Source: Dallia pectoralis
Lineage: Eukaryota > Chordata > Actinopteri > Esociformes > Umbridae
DNA length: 64,000 bases
Direction of reading: 5' to 3'
NCBI GenBank assembly: GCA_029465975.1
Contig: CM055737.1
Location: 19,679,502 to 19,743,501, forward strand
The translations under genes and the position numbers were made by a program. Shown in pieces: positions 34,964 through 46,254 of the stretch. Numbering within the stretch: the stretch's first letter is position 1; the number at the start of each line of letters is the position of its first letter. The notes under the pieces are model-generated. The model saw nothing but the letters and a program-made list of their open reading frames with translations, was not told where the DNA came from and ran no database searches.

Positions 34964-36013
34964 TCGGGCGTTTTCAGGGTGGTGTGGCCGTAAGCGATAA
35001 GACAAGTTGAAATTACAGCTCTTATTGATTTCTTCACTGCATAATTAACTTTTTGATTGATTGTTTCTTCCCGCCCAGAAAATAACATAATGCTTACAAC
35101 ACTAGATATTTCCAGGCGGTCTGCCATCCAAGTACTAACCAAGCCCAACCCTGCTTGGCTTCCGAGATCAGACGAGATCGGGCGTTTTCAGGGGGGTGTG
35201 GCCGTAAGCTATTAGAAGAGTTGAAATTACAGCTGTTATTGATTTCTTCACTGCATAATTAACTTTTTGATAGATTGTTTCTTCCCGCCAAGAAAATAAC
35301 AAAATGCTTACAACACTAGATATTCCTAGGCGGTCGCCTATCCAAGTACTAACCAAGCCCAACCCTGCTTGGCTTCCGAGATCAGACGAGATCGGGCGTT
35401 TTCAGGGTGGTGTGGCCGTAAGCTATTACAAAAGTTGAAATTACAGCTCTTATTGATTTCTTCACTGCATAATTAACTTTTTGATTGATTGTTTCTTCCC
35501 GCCAAGAAAATAACAAAATGCTTACAACACTAGATATTCCTAGGCGGTCTCCCATCCAAGCACTAACCAAGCCCGACCCTGCTTGGCTTCCGAGATCAGA
35601 CGAGATCGGGCGATTTCAGGGTGGTGTGGCCGTAAGCGTTAAGAGAAGTTGAAATTACAGCTCTTATTGATTTCTTCACTGCATAATTAACTTTTTGATT
35701 GATTGTTTCTTCCCGCCATGAAAATAACAAAATGCTTACAACACTAGATATTCCTAGGCGGTCTCCCATCCAAGTACTAACCAAGCCCAACTCTGCTTGG
35801 CTTCCGAGATCAGACGTTTTCAGGGTGGTGTGGCCATAAGCTATTAGATAAGTTGAAATTACAGCTCTTATTGATTTCTTCACTGCATATTTAACTTTTT
35901 GATTGATTGTTTCTTCCCGCCAAGAAAATAACAAAATGCTTACAACACTAGATATTCCTAGGCGGTCTCCCATCCAAGTACTAACCAAGCCCGACCCTGC
36001 TTGGCTTCCGAGA

Positions 36014-37073
36014 TCAGACGAGATCGGGCGTTTTCAGGGTGGTGTGGCCGTAAGCTATTAGAAAAGTTGAAATTACAGCTCTTATTGATTTCTTCACTTC
36101 ATAATTAACTTTTTGATTGATTGTTTCTTCCCGCCATGAAAATAACAAAATGCTTACAACACTATATATTCCTAGGCGGTCTCCCATCCAAGTACTAACC
36201 AAGCCCGACCATGTTTGGCTTCCGAGATCGGGCGTTTTCAGGGTGGTGTGGCCGTAAGCGATAAGACAAGTTGAAATTACAGCTCTTATTGATTTCTTCA
36301 CTGCATAATTAACTTTTTGATTGATTGTTTCTTCCCGCCATGAAAATAACAAAATGCTTACAACACTAGATACTCCTAGGCGGTCTCCCATCCAAGTACT
36401 AACCAAGACCAACCCTGCTTGGCTTCCGAGATCAGACGAGATCGGGCGTTTTCAGGGTGGTGAGGCCGTAAGCTATTAGAAAAGTTGAAATTACAGCTCT
36501 TATTGATTTCTTCACTGCATATTTAACTTTTTGATTGATTGTTTCTTCCCGCCATGAAAATAACAAAATGCTTACAACACTAGATATTCCTAGGCGGTCT
36601 CCCATCCAAGTACTAACCAAGCCCAACCCTGCTTGGCTTCCGAGATCAGACGAGATCGGGCGTTTTCAGGGTGGTGTGGCCGTAAGCCATTAGAAGAGTT
36701 GAAATTACAGCTCTTATTGATTTCTTCACTGCATAATTAACTTTTTGATAGATTGTTTCTTCCCGCCAAGAAACTAACAAAATGCTTACAACACTAGATA
36801 TTCCTAGGCGGTCGCCTATCCAAGTACTAACCAAGCCCGACCCTGCTTGGCTTCCGAGATCAGACGAGATCGGGCGATTTCAGGGTGGTGTGGCCGTAAG
36901 CGATAAGACAAGTTGAAATTACAGCTCTTATTGATTTCTTCACTGCATAATTAACTTTTTGATTGATTGTTTCTTCCCGCCATGAAAATAACAAAATGCT
37001 TACAACACTAGATATTCCTAGGCGGTCTCCCATCCAAGTACTAACCAAGCCCGACCCTGCTTGGCTTCCGAGA
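36014..37073 (-). repeat. third, dispersed copy of the 1,060-bp 5-unit block
   Basis: Matches 29704-30763 at a constant offset of 6,310 bp with the same run of variants, separated from the tandem pair by the 2,100-bp blocks. Confidence 0.8.
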
Positions 37074-37439
37074 TCAGACGAGGTCGGGCGTTTTCAGGGT
37101 GGTGTGGCCGTAAGCTATTAGAAAAGTTGAAATTACAGCTCTTATTGATTTCTTCACTTCATAATTAACTTTTTGATTGATTGTTTCTTCCCGCCATGAA
37201 AATAACAAAATGCTTACAACACTATATATTCCTAGGCGGTCTCCCATCCAAGTACTAACCAAGCCCGACCATGTTTGGCTTGCGAGATCGGGCGTTTTCA
37301 GGGTGGTGTGGCCGTAAGCTATTAGAAGAGTTGAAATTACAGCTGTTATTGATTTCTTCACTGCATAATTAACTTTTTGATAGATTGTTTCTTCCCGCCA
37401 AGAAACTAACAAAATGCTTACAACACTAGATATTTCCAG

Positions 37440-40400
37440 GCGGTCTCCCATCCAAGTACTAACCAAGCCCAACCGTGCTTGGCTTCCGAGATCAGACGAG
37501 ATCGGGCGTTTTCAGGGGGGTGTGGCCTTAAGCTATTAGAAGAGTTGAAATTACAGCTGTTATTGATTTCTTCAATGCATTATTAACTTTTTGATTGATT
37601 GTTTCTTCCCGCCAAGAAAATAACAAAATGCTTACAACACTAGATATTCCTAGGCGGTCGCCTATCCAAGTACTAACCAAGCCCGACCCTGCTTGGCTTC
37701 CGAGATCGGGCGTTTTCAGGGTGGTGTGGCCGTAAGTGATAAGACAAGTTGAAATTACAGCTCTTATTGATTTCTTCACTGCATAATTAACTTTTTGATT
37801 GATTGTTTCTTCCCGCCATGAAAATAACAAAATGCCTACAACACTAGATATTCCTAGGCGGTCTCCCATCCAAGTACTAACCAAGCCAAACCCTGCTTGG
37901 CTTCCGAGATCAGACGAGATCGGGCGTTTTCAGGGGGGTGTGGCCGTAAGCTGTTAGACAAGTTGAAATTACAGCTCTTATTGATTTCTTCACTGCATAA
38001 TTAACTTTTTGATTGATTGTTTCTTCCCGCCATGAAAATAACAAAATGCTTACAACACTAGATATTCCCAGGCGGTCTCCCATCCAAGTACTAACCAAGC
38101 CCGACCCTGTTTGGTTTCCGAGATCAGGCGTTTTCAGGGTGGTGTGGCCGTAGGGTATTAGAACATAAGAAAATACAGCTCTTATTGATTTCTTCACTGC
38201 ATAATTAACTTTTTGATTGATTGTTTCTTCCCGCCAAGAAAATAACAAAATGCTTACAACACTAGATATTCCTAGGCGGTCTCCCATCCAAGTACTAACC
38301 AAGCCCGACCCTGCTTGGCTTCCGAGATCAGACGAGATCGGGCGATTTCAGGGTGGTGTGGCCGTAAGCGATAAGACAAGTTGAAATTACAGCTCTTATT
38401 GATTTCTTCACTGCATAATTAACTTTTTGATTGATTGTTTCTTCCCGCCATGAAAATAACAAAATGCTTACAACACTAGATATTCCTAGGCGGTCCCACA
38501 TCCAAGTACTAACCAAGCCCAATCCTGCTTGGCTTCCGAGATCAGACGAGATCGGGCGTTTTCAGGGTGGTGTGGCCGTAAGCTATTAGAAAAGTTGAAA
38601 TTACAGCTCTTATTGATTTCTTCACTGCATAATTAACTTTATGATTGATTGTTTCTTCCCGCCATGAAAATAACAAAATGCTTACAACACTAGATATTAC
38701 TAGGCGGTCTCCCATCCAAGTACTAACCAAGCCCGACCCTGTTTGGCTTCCGAGATCGGGCGTTTTCAGGGTGTTGTGGCCAGAAGCTATTAGAAAAGTT
38801 GAAATTACAGCTCTTATTGATTTCTTCACTGCATAATTAACTTTTTGATTGATTGTTTCTTCCCGCCATGAAAATAACAAAATACTTACAACACTAGATA
38901 TTACTAGGCGGTCTCCCATCCAAGTACTAACCAAGCCCAACCCTGCTTGGCTTCCGAGATCAGACGAGATCGGGCGTTTTCAGGGGGGTGTGGCCGTAAG
39001 CTATTAGACAAGTTGAAATTACAGCTCTTATTGATTTCTTCACTGCATAATTCACTTTTTGATTGATTGTTTCTTCCCGCCAAGAAAATAACAAAATGCT
39101 TACAACACTAGATATTCCTAGGCGGTCTCCCATCCAAGTACTAACCAAGCCCGACCCTGCTTGGCTTCCGAGATCAGACGAGATCGGGCGTTTTCAGGGT
39201 GGTGTGGCCGTAAGCAATTAGAAAAGTTGAAATTACAGCTCTTATTGATTTCTTCACTGCATAATTAACTTTATGATTTATTGTTTCTTCCCGCCATGAA
39301 AATAACGAAATGCTTACAACACTAGATATTTCTAGGCGGTCTCCCATCCAAGTACTAACCAAGCCCGACCCTGTTTGGCTTCCGAGATCGAGCGTTTTCA
39401 GGGTGTTGTGGCCGTAAGCTATTAGAAAAGTTGAAATTACAGCTCTTATTGATTTCTTCACTGCATAATTAACTTTTTGATTGTTTGTTTCTTCCCGCCA
39501 AGAAAATAACAAAATGCTTACAACACTAGATATTTCCAGGCGGTCTCCCATCCAAGTACTAACCAAGCCCGACCCGGTTTGGTTTCCGAGATCAGGCGTT
39601 TTCAGGGTGGTGTGGCCGTAGGGTATTAGAACATTTGAAAATACAGCTGTTATTGATTTCTTCACTGCATAATTAACTTTTTGATTGATTGTTTCTTCCC
39701 GCCAAGAAAATAACAAAATGCTTACAACACTAGATATTCCTAGGCGGTCACCCCATCCAAGTACTAACCAAGCCCGACCCTGCTTGGCTTCCGAGATCAG
39801 ACGAGATCAGGCGTTTTCAGGGTGGTGTGGCCGTAAGCTATTAGAAAAGTTGAAATTACAGCTCTTATTGATTTCTTCACTGCATAATTAACTTTTTGAT
39901 TGATTGTTTCTTCCCGCCCAGAAAATAACATAATGCTTACAACACTAGATATTTCCAGGCGGTCTCCCATCCAAGTACTAACCAAGCCCAACCGTGCTTG
40001 GCTTCCGAGATCAGACGAGATCTGGCGTTTTCAGGGGGGTGTGGCCTTAAGCTATTAGAAGAGTTGAAATTACAGCTGTTATTGATTTCTTCACTGCATA
40101 ATTAACTTTTTGATAGATTGTTTCTTCCCGCCAAGAAAATAACAAAATGCTTACAACACTAGATATTCCTAGGCGGTCGCCTATCCAAGTACTAACCAAG
40201 CCCGACCCTGCTTGGCTTCCGAGATCGGGCGTTTTCAGGGTGGTGTGGCCGTAAGCGATAAGACAAGTTGAAATTACAGCTCTTATTGATTTCTTCACTG
40301 CATAATTAACTTTTTGATTGATTGTTTCTTCCCGCCATGAAAATAACAAAATGCTTACAACACTAGATATTCCTAGGCGGTCTCCCATCCAAGTACTAAC

Positions 40401-40859
40401 CAAGCCAAACCCTGCTTGGCTTCCGAGATCAGACGAGATCGGGCGTTTTCAGGGGGGTGTGGCCGTAAGCTGTTAGACAAGTTGAAATTACAGCTCTTAT
40501 TGATTTCTTCACTGCATAATTAACTTTTTGATTGATTGTTTCTTCCCGCCATGAAAATAACAAAATGCTTACAACACTAGATATTCCCAGGCGGTCTCCC
40601 ATCCAAGTACTAACCAAGCCCGACCCTGTTTGGTTTCCGAGATCAGGCGTTTTCAGGGTGGTGTGGCCGTAGGGTATTAGAACATAAGAAAATACAGCTC
40701 TTATTGATTTCTTCACTGCATAATTAACTTTTTGATTGATTGTTTCTTCCCGCCAAGAAAATAACAAAATGCTTACAACACTAGATATTCCTAGGCGGTC
40801 TCCCATCCAAGTACTAACCAAGCCCGACCCTGCTTGGCTTCCGAGATCAGACGAGATCG
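37440..40859 (-). repeat. duplicated block of about 900 bp at 2,519-bp offset
   Basis: 37440-38340 recurs at 39959-40859; the rare AACCGTGCTTGG and the AACATAAGAAAATAC spacer occur in both. The right copy abuts the poly(A) of LINE B2, so the left copy (near 38344) is a paralogous site without the insertion. Confidence 0.78.
39097..39215 (-). rRNA. 5S rRNA gene, full length
   Basis: Complete consensus copy, 119 nt, with all promoter boxes and the T-run terminator. Confidence 0.9.
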
Positions 40860-40863
40860 GGCG
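40770..40863 (-). pseudogene. 3' fragment of the 5S gene split by LINE B2
   Basis: Nucleotides 26-119 of a consensus gene with promoter and terminator kept. Its 5' counterpart is at 46189-46254; nt 26-66 are present in both. Confidence 0.87.
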
Positions 40864-40996
40864 TTTTTTTTTTTTTTCTCTTTTATTATCAAAAATCATC
40901 TCAATGTTCAATATTTACAACATTTTATACAATATTAATAGACAATCACATACACTATTCAAACAAAGCCCACAACAACTCTAATCATTGCCACCT

Positions 40997-43900
40997 TCAA
41001 AAGTTATAATTTAAACCACCATCCTCTCCTTTTGAAATCAAACTGTTTCCTCTACACATTGCTCCTTCAAAATCAAACAACTCCCATTTACTCAAAAGAC
41101 CCACATGAGCTCTAAACAGAGACACAAATAGGCTCCACACATTCATTTTCTTCTTTTCAAAGAATGCATAATTCCTCCTACAATATATCGCATATCTCAC
41201 AAAACTCATTACAATATTTAACAATCCAACATTCACCCCTCCCCATTTCCCCGACACCCCAAATAAAACCAATTCCTCCCACTCCAACTCCCTAAACACT
41301 TCTGCATTCCAATTCTTCCAAAGCATCTCCTTAACTTTACAAAAATATCCTGCCAATTCAGGACATTTAATAAACAGATGTAACAAATCCTCCGCTAGAC
41401 TCCCACATACATCACATTCCCTCTGTACATCGTGATTTATCTGATGCAAAACTATCTTTGTGTAAATTCTATTATGCCTAATTTTAAAATCAGTACCCTC
41501 ACACTCAATTTTATTTCCATGCACATATAAGTTTTCCCAAATAACACCAACCTCTTTTCCGGAAACACCCGTCTCCACATCCACTCTGATGCAGGCCTGT
41601 CCACCACCATGAGAAGACTGTACATTTGTTTTGTCTTTACTCCTGCAAATGATTCAGACTTGTCCCCATTTCGAATAAATAAGTACGGAAACACAAACAG
41701 ATCTTCCCCCACCTCATCCTTATTTACAATTGCAACCCATTGCTCTGGTATGCTAGCTTTCACCTTGTTATACAAATTAATCACTGTGCCTCTCCAAACA
41801 TTTTCAGTACACTCTCCCACAATGTCCACAATTGCCTGGTCCCTCAGAAACCCCGGAATCACCACATAAGAAAAATCTTTTATCATATGTAGGTCCGCTC
41901 TTATAAATAATGGGCTGTACAGCACTTTCCCTTCATTTAAAATGTTCGGATTTAAAAACACAGGCTGATTCATAACCAAGTCTTTATGCTCACACTTATA
42001 AGAGATAAAAGGAAGAAATTCCCCCCAAGCTTTAAATACTTCCGCATAGAAACCTGGAACCCGGTCACACATGGGCCTATTCCAGATCATTAGAAGCCCA
42101 CTCTCCTCGCATCCACCAACCTCATATAGAAATTTTCTGAAGAATGTCTTCCAACCATATTCTTCCAGCCCATATAAATACCTCTGTACCATTTTAACTC
42201 TTAAAGCTTTTCGTCTTGCATCAATGTCAATCAATTTAAGACCCCCATCTTTCAAATCAGCAGCAAGAGTGGCTCTGGATATCCTCGCCCCCTTCCCTCC
42301 CCACAAAAACTCTGATACCAGGGCCCTCAAGCCCCTCAGGACCCAATCCGGCATCTCAAGGACACCCATAACATAAACACACTTAGAAAGCAAAAGAGAA
42401 TTCACTACCACCACCTTCCCTTTTAAATGTAGAGTTCTCAACTTCCAAAAAGATAAGGTGTGTTTTATTTTATTTAGGACCCCTGTCCATGTCACATCCC
42501 GAGCCTCCCTTTCATCACTACCTAGGTTTACCCCTAGCACCTTTATTAAAGCGTCTGCCTTTTTAAAATGGTATCTACACCCCTGGTCAGTAACCCCACC
42601 CAGATACATTATCTCTGTCTTCTCTACATTCACCATTGCACCAGATGCCCTCCCAAACATCCCAAAACACTCCATTATTTTATTGACACTCTCCACATCC
42701 CTAACAGTGCAAGTAGTATCATCTGCATACTGTTGCACTATGCTAACACCCCCTGGGAGCATAACACCTCTTATCAGTGGGTCAGATTTGAGCATAGCCG
42801 CCAATGGCTCTACTGACATACAGAAAAGAGCTGCAGACATCGGGCAACCCTGCCTTACCGACCTTTCCAAGGGAAAAGCATCCGTCAGCAGTCCATTACA
42901 TTTCACTCTACTGACGGCAGAACCGTACAGCAATCGAATCCAGTCTACCATCCGCTGGCCAAATCCAAAAGTCGTAAGTGTCTGCCATAAATATCCATGC
43001 TCTACCCTATCAAAAGCCTTGTTGAAGTCCAGGCTTATTACTATACCTCCCTCAACAGACAATTGTCTAATCACATCCCGTAACGTACATACAATATCGG
43101 CTATATCCCTTCCAGGGACACTATATGCCTGATTTTCTGATATTATACTCCCCATTACTCTGTTGATTCTGGCGGCCAGGACCTTAGTCAATATTTTATA
43201 ATCTGTATTCAAAAGACTTAACGGCCTATAATTTTCCAAATTCCCTTTACTTCCCTTGTTCTTATATAACATAATGACCGAACTTGTTGCCAATGATTCT
43301 GGGACTTCCTCTGCCCGTTCCATGTGCTGATACACTTCTAACAGAACAGGAGCAAGAATATCCACAAACGTTTTGTAAAACTCACTCGTCAGGCCATCTA
43401 AGCCAGGGCTTTTATTGCACTTCATGGACTTAATAGCCTCTCGTATCTCCTTCACTGTCAAGTCTGCATCACACATCAGACTCTCATCTGTAGATATTTT
43501 GGCACTAACATGACTTAACACTCTGTCAATACAGCCCTGGTCAGTGCTCCCCTGGTATATAATCCTTTATAAAAACACTCAACAGTATCCAAGACCCCCA
43601 CTAAGTCAGTGACTTTCTCCCCACTTCCATTCTCCAGCTCAGTAATATACTTTCTTTCCTGTCTTTTCTTTTCCAATCCCAAAAGAAAGAGGTACTTCTT
43701 TCCCCTTCTAATGCATATTGTACTCTGCTTCTCACAATAGCCCCCACACACCTACTTTTATCAAATTCATTTACCTCAGCTTGAGCTTGAATGAACCCTG
43801 CAATGTCATATCCCACCTCTGTTTCTGCTCTGTGTAACTCTCTCTCCATCTTTCTTCTGAGTTCCATTCCCTTCTTGTTTAATTGAGAACTCCTCTTTCT

Positions 43901-44814
43901 AGCATATTTAATGCTCATCTGTCTAATTCTATCTTTCAGCCCCTCCCACCAAACCCCAGGATTAACAATCCTAGACTCCTGTTCAATTCATCTTTAATAC
44001 CGGTGGATATTAAATGTACATACTTTTCTTCTTTCAGCAGACCCGCATTTAAACACCATACTCCACCACCCCTATTAGGCTCACAGGGACCCAGAACAAA
44101 CCTCATTGAGGCATGGTCACTCATAAAGTTAAACGTATAGCACATCTTCCTACAATCAGGCACCACATTTACACTTGCAAAACAGTAATCAATTCGACTT
44201 TGCTTAAGTTCGTTCAAAACAACCTGCCGCCTCGAGTACTCTCTTTTGCAGGGATGCATACCCCGCCATACATCACATAAATTATGCGTATTCATAACCC
44301 CTGCCAAAACACCCTTTGACACGTCAGAGCGAAAGTAAGCACTCTTAGGTGCATCCAACGTTGTCATACGTACATTAAAATCCCCCACCAATATACAGTT
44401 CCCGCTACATTTTTGCCCAATCAACTTAAAAAAATGGGATCTTTCCACTTCGTTATTGGGTGCATAGACATTCATCAAGGTATACACAACATTCAGGTAT
44501 TCAAATTGAATTATTAAAAGTCGTCCCTTGTCATCTGCATACAGCTGCTGTACATTCTGCACTACATCACCTCTAATCAAAATAGCAACCCCACACCTCC
44601 GTTCACCACCATTATTGAAATAAAGCCCCTCCGTCCACCTCTTTCTCACGTCAGCCATTTTAGAATCAGTCCAGTGAGTCTCCTGTAGGCACAAAATGTC
44701 TGCCCGTAGTGAGCCAACCACCTGATCAAATTTGCCCATATTCCTAAGGCTATTAATGTTCACAGAGATCACACTCACCATTAGAAGTATAAAGAAGATG
44801 GCGTATTTCCACAT
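40997..44814 (-). pseudogene. LINE B2 ORF2, endonuclease/reverse transcriptase with four 1-nt deletions
   Basis: 3,818 nt. Adding back four single bases gives 1,274 codons, the same total as B1 with its losses counted. Losses lie in short homopolymers near 43976 (T), 43682 (A), 43550 (C) and 41560 (C). Open segments are 43936-44814 (whole APE domain), 43601-43918, and 41452-43521 (689 aa covering the entire RT, YADD at 42718-42729). The C-terminal CCHC motif is at about 41390-41450. Whether the losses are real or long-read consensus errors cannot be told here. Expected role is nicking the 5S gene near nt 25 and target-primed reverse transcription. Confidence 0.93.
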
Positions 44815-45974
44815 CAGGAATTATTTTTCTTCTTCTTTGTGGCCTTAGGCCTCCTCTCCTCCACAACTTTGGATCTAGCTCTTCTGACATCCTCCAACGA
44901 TACCTCGCCACCAGAGTCTTTCCGCTTTGTGGATCCTTCACTCACACCCGAGACTCCTGGGAGCATTACCTGTTCATCTTCTACCCCCTCCAGGACGGCA
45001 CTGGCTGCCCCCGGATAGGTTCCCGGTAGAGTCCCACTCCCAGCAGCACATGCAGGGTCTTCTCCACTAACAATTACCCCATCCATGACTGCCTCATCCA
45101 AGCTAGGTCCAATCTGGTCGACATCAGCTTCACCATCACTTTCCACATCTTCCTGTTGCTCCTCCTCCTGGTCATTCTCCTCCTCCGCGCCCTCATCCGT
45201 CTCTTCCACCATCTCCACTACTCCTCCCAGAAGCCCCGCAAGACACACACATTGCGTGCCCATTTCCCCACAGTCCGAGCATCGACTCTCTTGCTGTTGA
45301 TTGCACTCTCTTGCGTAGTGTCCCTGTGCCTTACATCGTCTACAGAAGAAATCCGGACACTCCCGAACGACGTGACCCGGTTGAATGCAAACACGGCACA
45401 CCTTCACCTGTCTGTCATGAATCACCCGGAAGTACTCCGGCCCCTCCATCGTGTCCAATTTAACTGAATAAGGCAGAGAGCGGACACTCTCCGTGAATTT
45501 CACCTTACAGAACCTTGTTCCATCTGCTACATCCGTCCCCGGCCAATTTCTCCTCTTGATAGGAGATACTGCAGACACCCCCCAAAACTGCAATTTGGCC
45601 AAAATAATGTTGTCCTCAATATATACAGGCAGATTCAAAAAGGATACTACCATTTCATCTGCAGATATGTCTTTTGCCATCACTCGACATGACTTAATCT
45701 TCAGACCGTCCATTAATTTCTCCTTCCCACGTTCATGTGACATAGTGACTTCATATTTCTGGTTTCCTTTGAACCTGCACCCATTCACCTGGCCACACGC
45801 TTCCTTGATACCCCGTAATAGTTCCATCAAAGTTAACTTTTCTTCCCCAGTGATATCTACCGCCACCGTCAAATTCTTGTCATACACTTTTCCAATTCGT
45901 GTTGTTTCCGCAGAACCACCATTCCGCTGTCCTACCCCAATCATTGGTCTTCCTATACCTGACTGATCCACCAT
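44814..45974 (-). CDS. LINE B2 ORF1, intact 386-aa zinc-knuckle RNA-binding protein
   Basis: Open from ATG (A at -3, G at +4) to TGA, which shares its A with the ORF2 ATG. N-terminal half: RRM-like alpha/beta blocks (about 30-90 and 95-160) and the family signature PGTDVADGTRFCKVKF. Then CCHC knuckle 1 at residues 193-206, knuckle 2 at 211-224 and a third Cys cluster at 232-244. An acidic Glu/Asp stretch lies about 255-290; the Ser/Gly-rich C-terminal part ends in a lysine tail (KATKKKK) that could be a nuclear signal. Tx1-type ORF1 proteins bind element RNA. Fish homologues are often called ZCCHC3-like, but the context marks this as retrotransposon ORF1. Confidence 0.92.
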   Translation of the reverse strand: MVDQSGIGRPMIGVGQRNGGSAETTRIGKVYDKNLTVAVDITGEEKLTLMELLRGIKEACGQVNGCRFKGNQKYEVTMSHERGKEKLMDGLKIKSCRVMAKDISADEMVVSFLNLPVYIEDNIILAKLQFWGVSAVSPIKRRNWPGTDVADGTRFCKVKFTESVRSLPYSVKLDTMEGPEYFRVIHDRQVKVCRVCIQPGHVVRECPDFFCRRCKAQGHYARECNQQQESRCSDCGEMGTQCVCLAGLLGGVVEMVEETDEGAEEENDQEEEQQEDVESDGEADVDQIGPSLDEAVMDGVIVSGEDPACAAGSGTLPGTYPGAASAVLEGVEDEQVMLPGVSGVSEGSTKRKDSGGEVSLEDVRRARSKVVEERRPKATKKKKNNS

Positions 45975-46188
45975 TGTAGTCTGTCAAAAGTTTCCCAAAA
46001 GATGAAGAAAAAAGGGTACAGGGTTCCCCAAACGGCCCTGGCCGCTGGGGAACAACAAAAAAATAACAAGACAACCCAAAACCACTAAATTCAAAAAAAC
46101 CACACACAAACAAAACTAGAGAGTAGTCCACAAAGAAACTCCCCCAATCTCAAACACAGTCAGCAATCAGCAACACCTGGCTCAAACT
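45975..46188 (-). other. 5' leader of LINE B2
   Basis: 214 nt between the 5S junction and the ORF1 ATG, near-identical to 15190-15403 in B1. It contains a GGCCGTTTGGGGAACC stretch that can pair partly with nearby GGGTTCCCC-like bases. No coding content seen; it would hold the element's promoter or a processing signal, which is inference. Confidence 0.6.
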
Positions 46189-46254
46189 CCCGACCCTGCT
46201 TGGCTTCCGAGCTCAGACGAGATTGGGCGTTTTCAGGGTGGTGTGGCCGTAAGC
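46189..46254 (-). pseudogene. 5' fragment of the 5S gene at the LINE B2 5' junction
   Basis: Nucleotides 1-66, ending CAGGGTCGGG exactly as at B1. It carries the same T43-to-G change, plus a private G31-to-A. The spacer upstream is of a different type from that at B1. Confidence 0.87.

Larger units (their letters stand above)
26001..40863 (-). rRNA. 5S rRNA gene tandem array, about 70 units
   Basis: A continuous - strand array of 214- and 204-bp units. Full-length genes alternate with two classes of 10-nt-deleted genes, and groups of units repeat as higher-order blocks. The spacer is AT-rich with constant GGCGGGAAGAAACAATC (forward GATTGTTTCTTCCCGCC) and AACTTTTTGATT segments. No obvious TATA box lies near -30; CAATAA is the nearest AT-rich motif. 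The array ends at the poly(A) of LINE B2. Confidence 0.96.
40864..46188 (-). mobile_element. 5S-targeted non-LTR retrotransposon, Tx1/Mutsu-like, copy 'B2' (near-intact)
   Basis: A 5,325-bp full-length element on -: 214-nt leader (45975-46188), intact ORF1, TGATG overlap, ORF2 with only four single-base losses, about 133-nt 3' UTR and poly(A). It is nearly identical to B1 but lacks B1's 42-bp deletion and ORF1 stop, so each copy is whole where the other is broken. Full length and low decay point to recent activity of this family. Confidence 0.94.

Noticed and set aside
44814..45974. ORF1 as a host ZCCHC3-like gene
   Set aside because: It sits between a 5S junction and an overlapping APE/RT ORF, with a near-identical copy at B1; it is retrotransposon ORF1.
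45975..46188. The LINE B leader is 214 nt, the same as the 5S unit period
   Set aside because: The sequences are unrelated; the equal length looks like coincidence.
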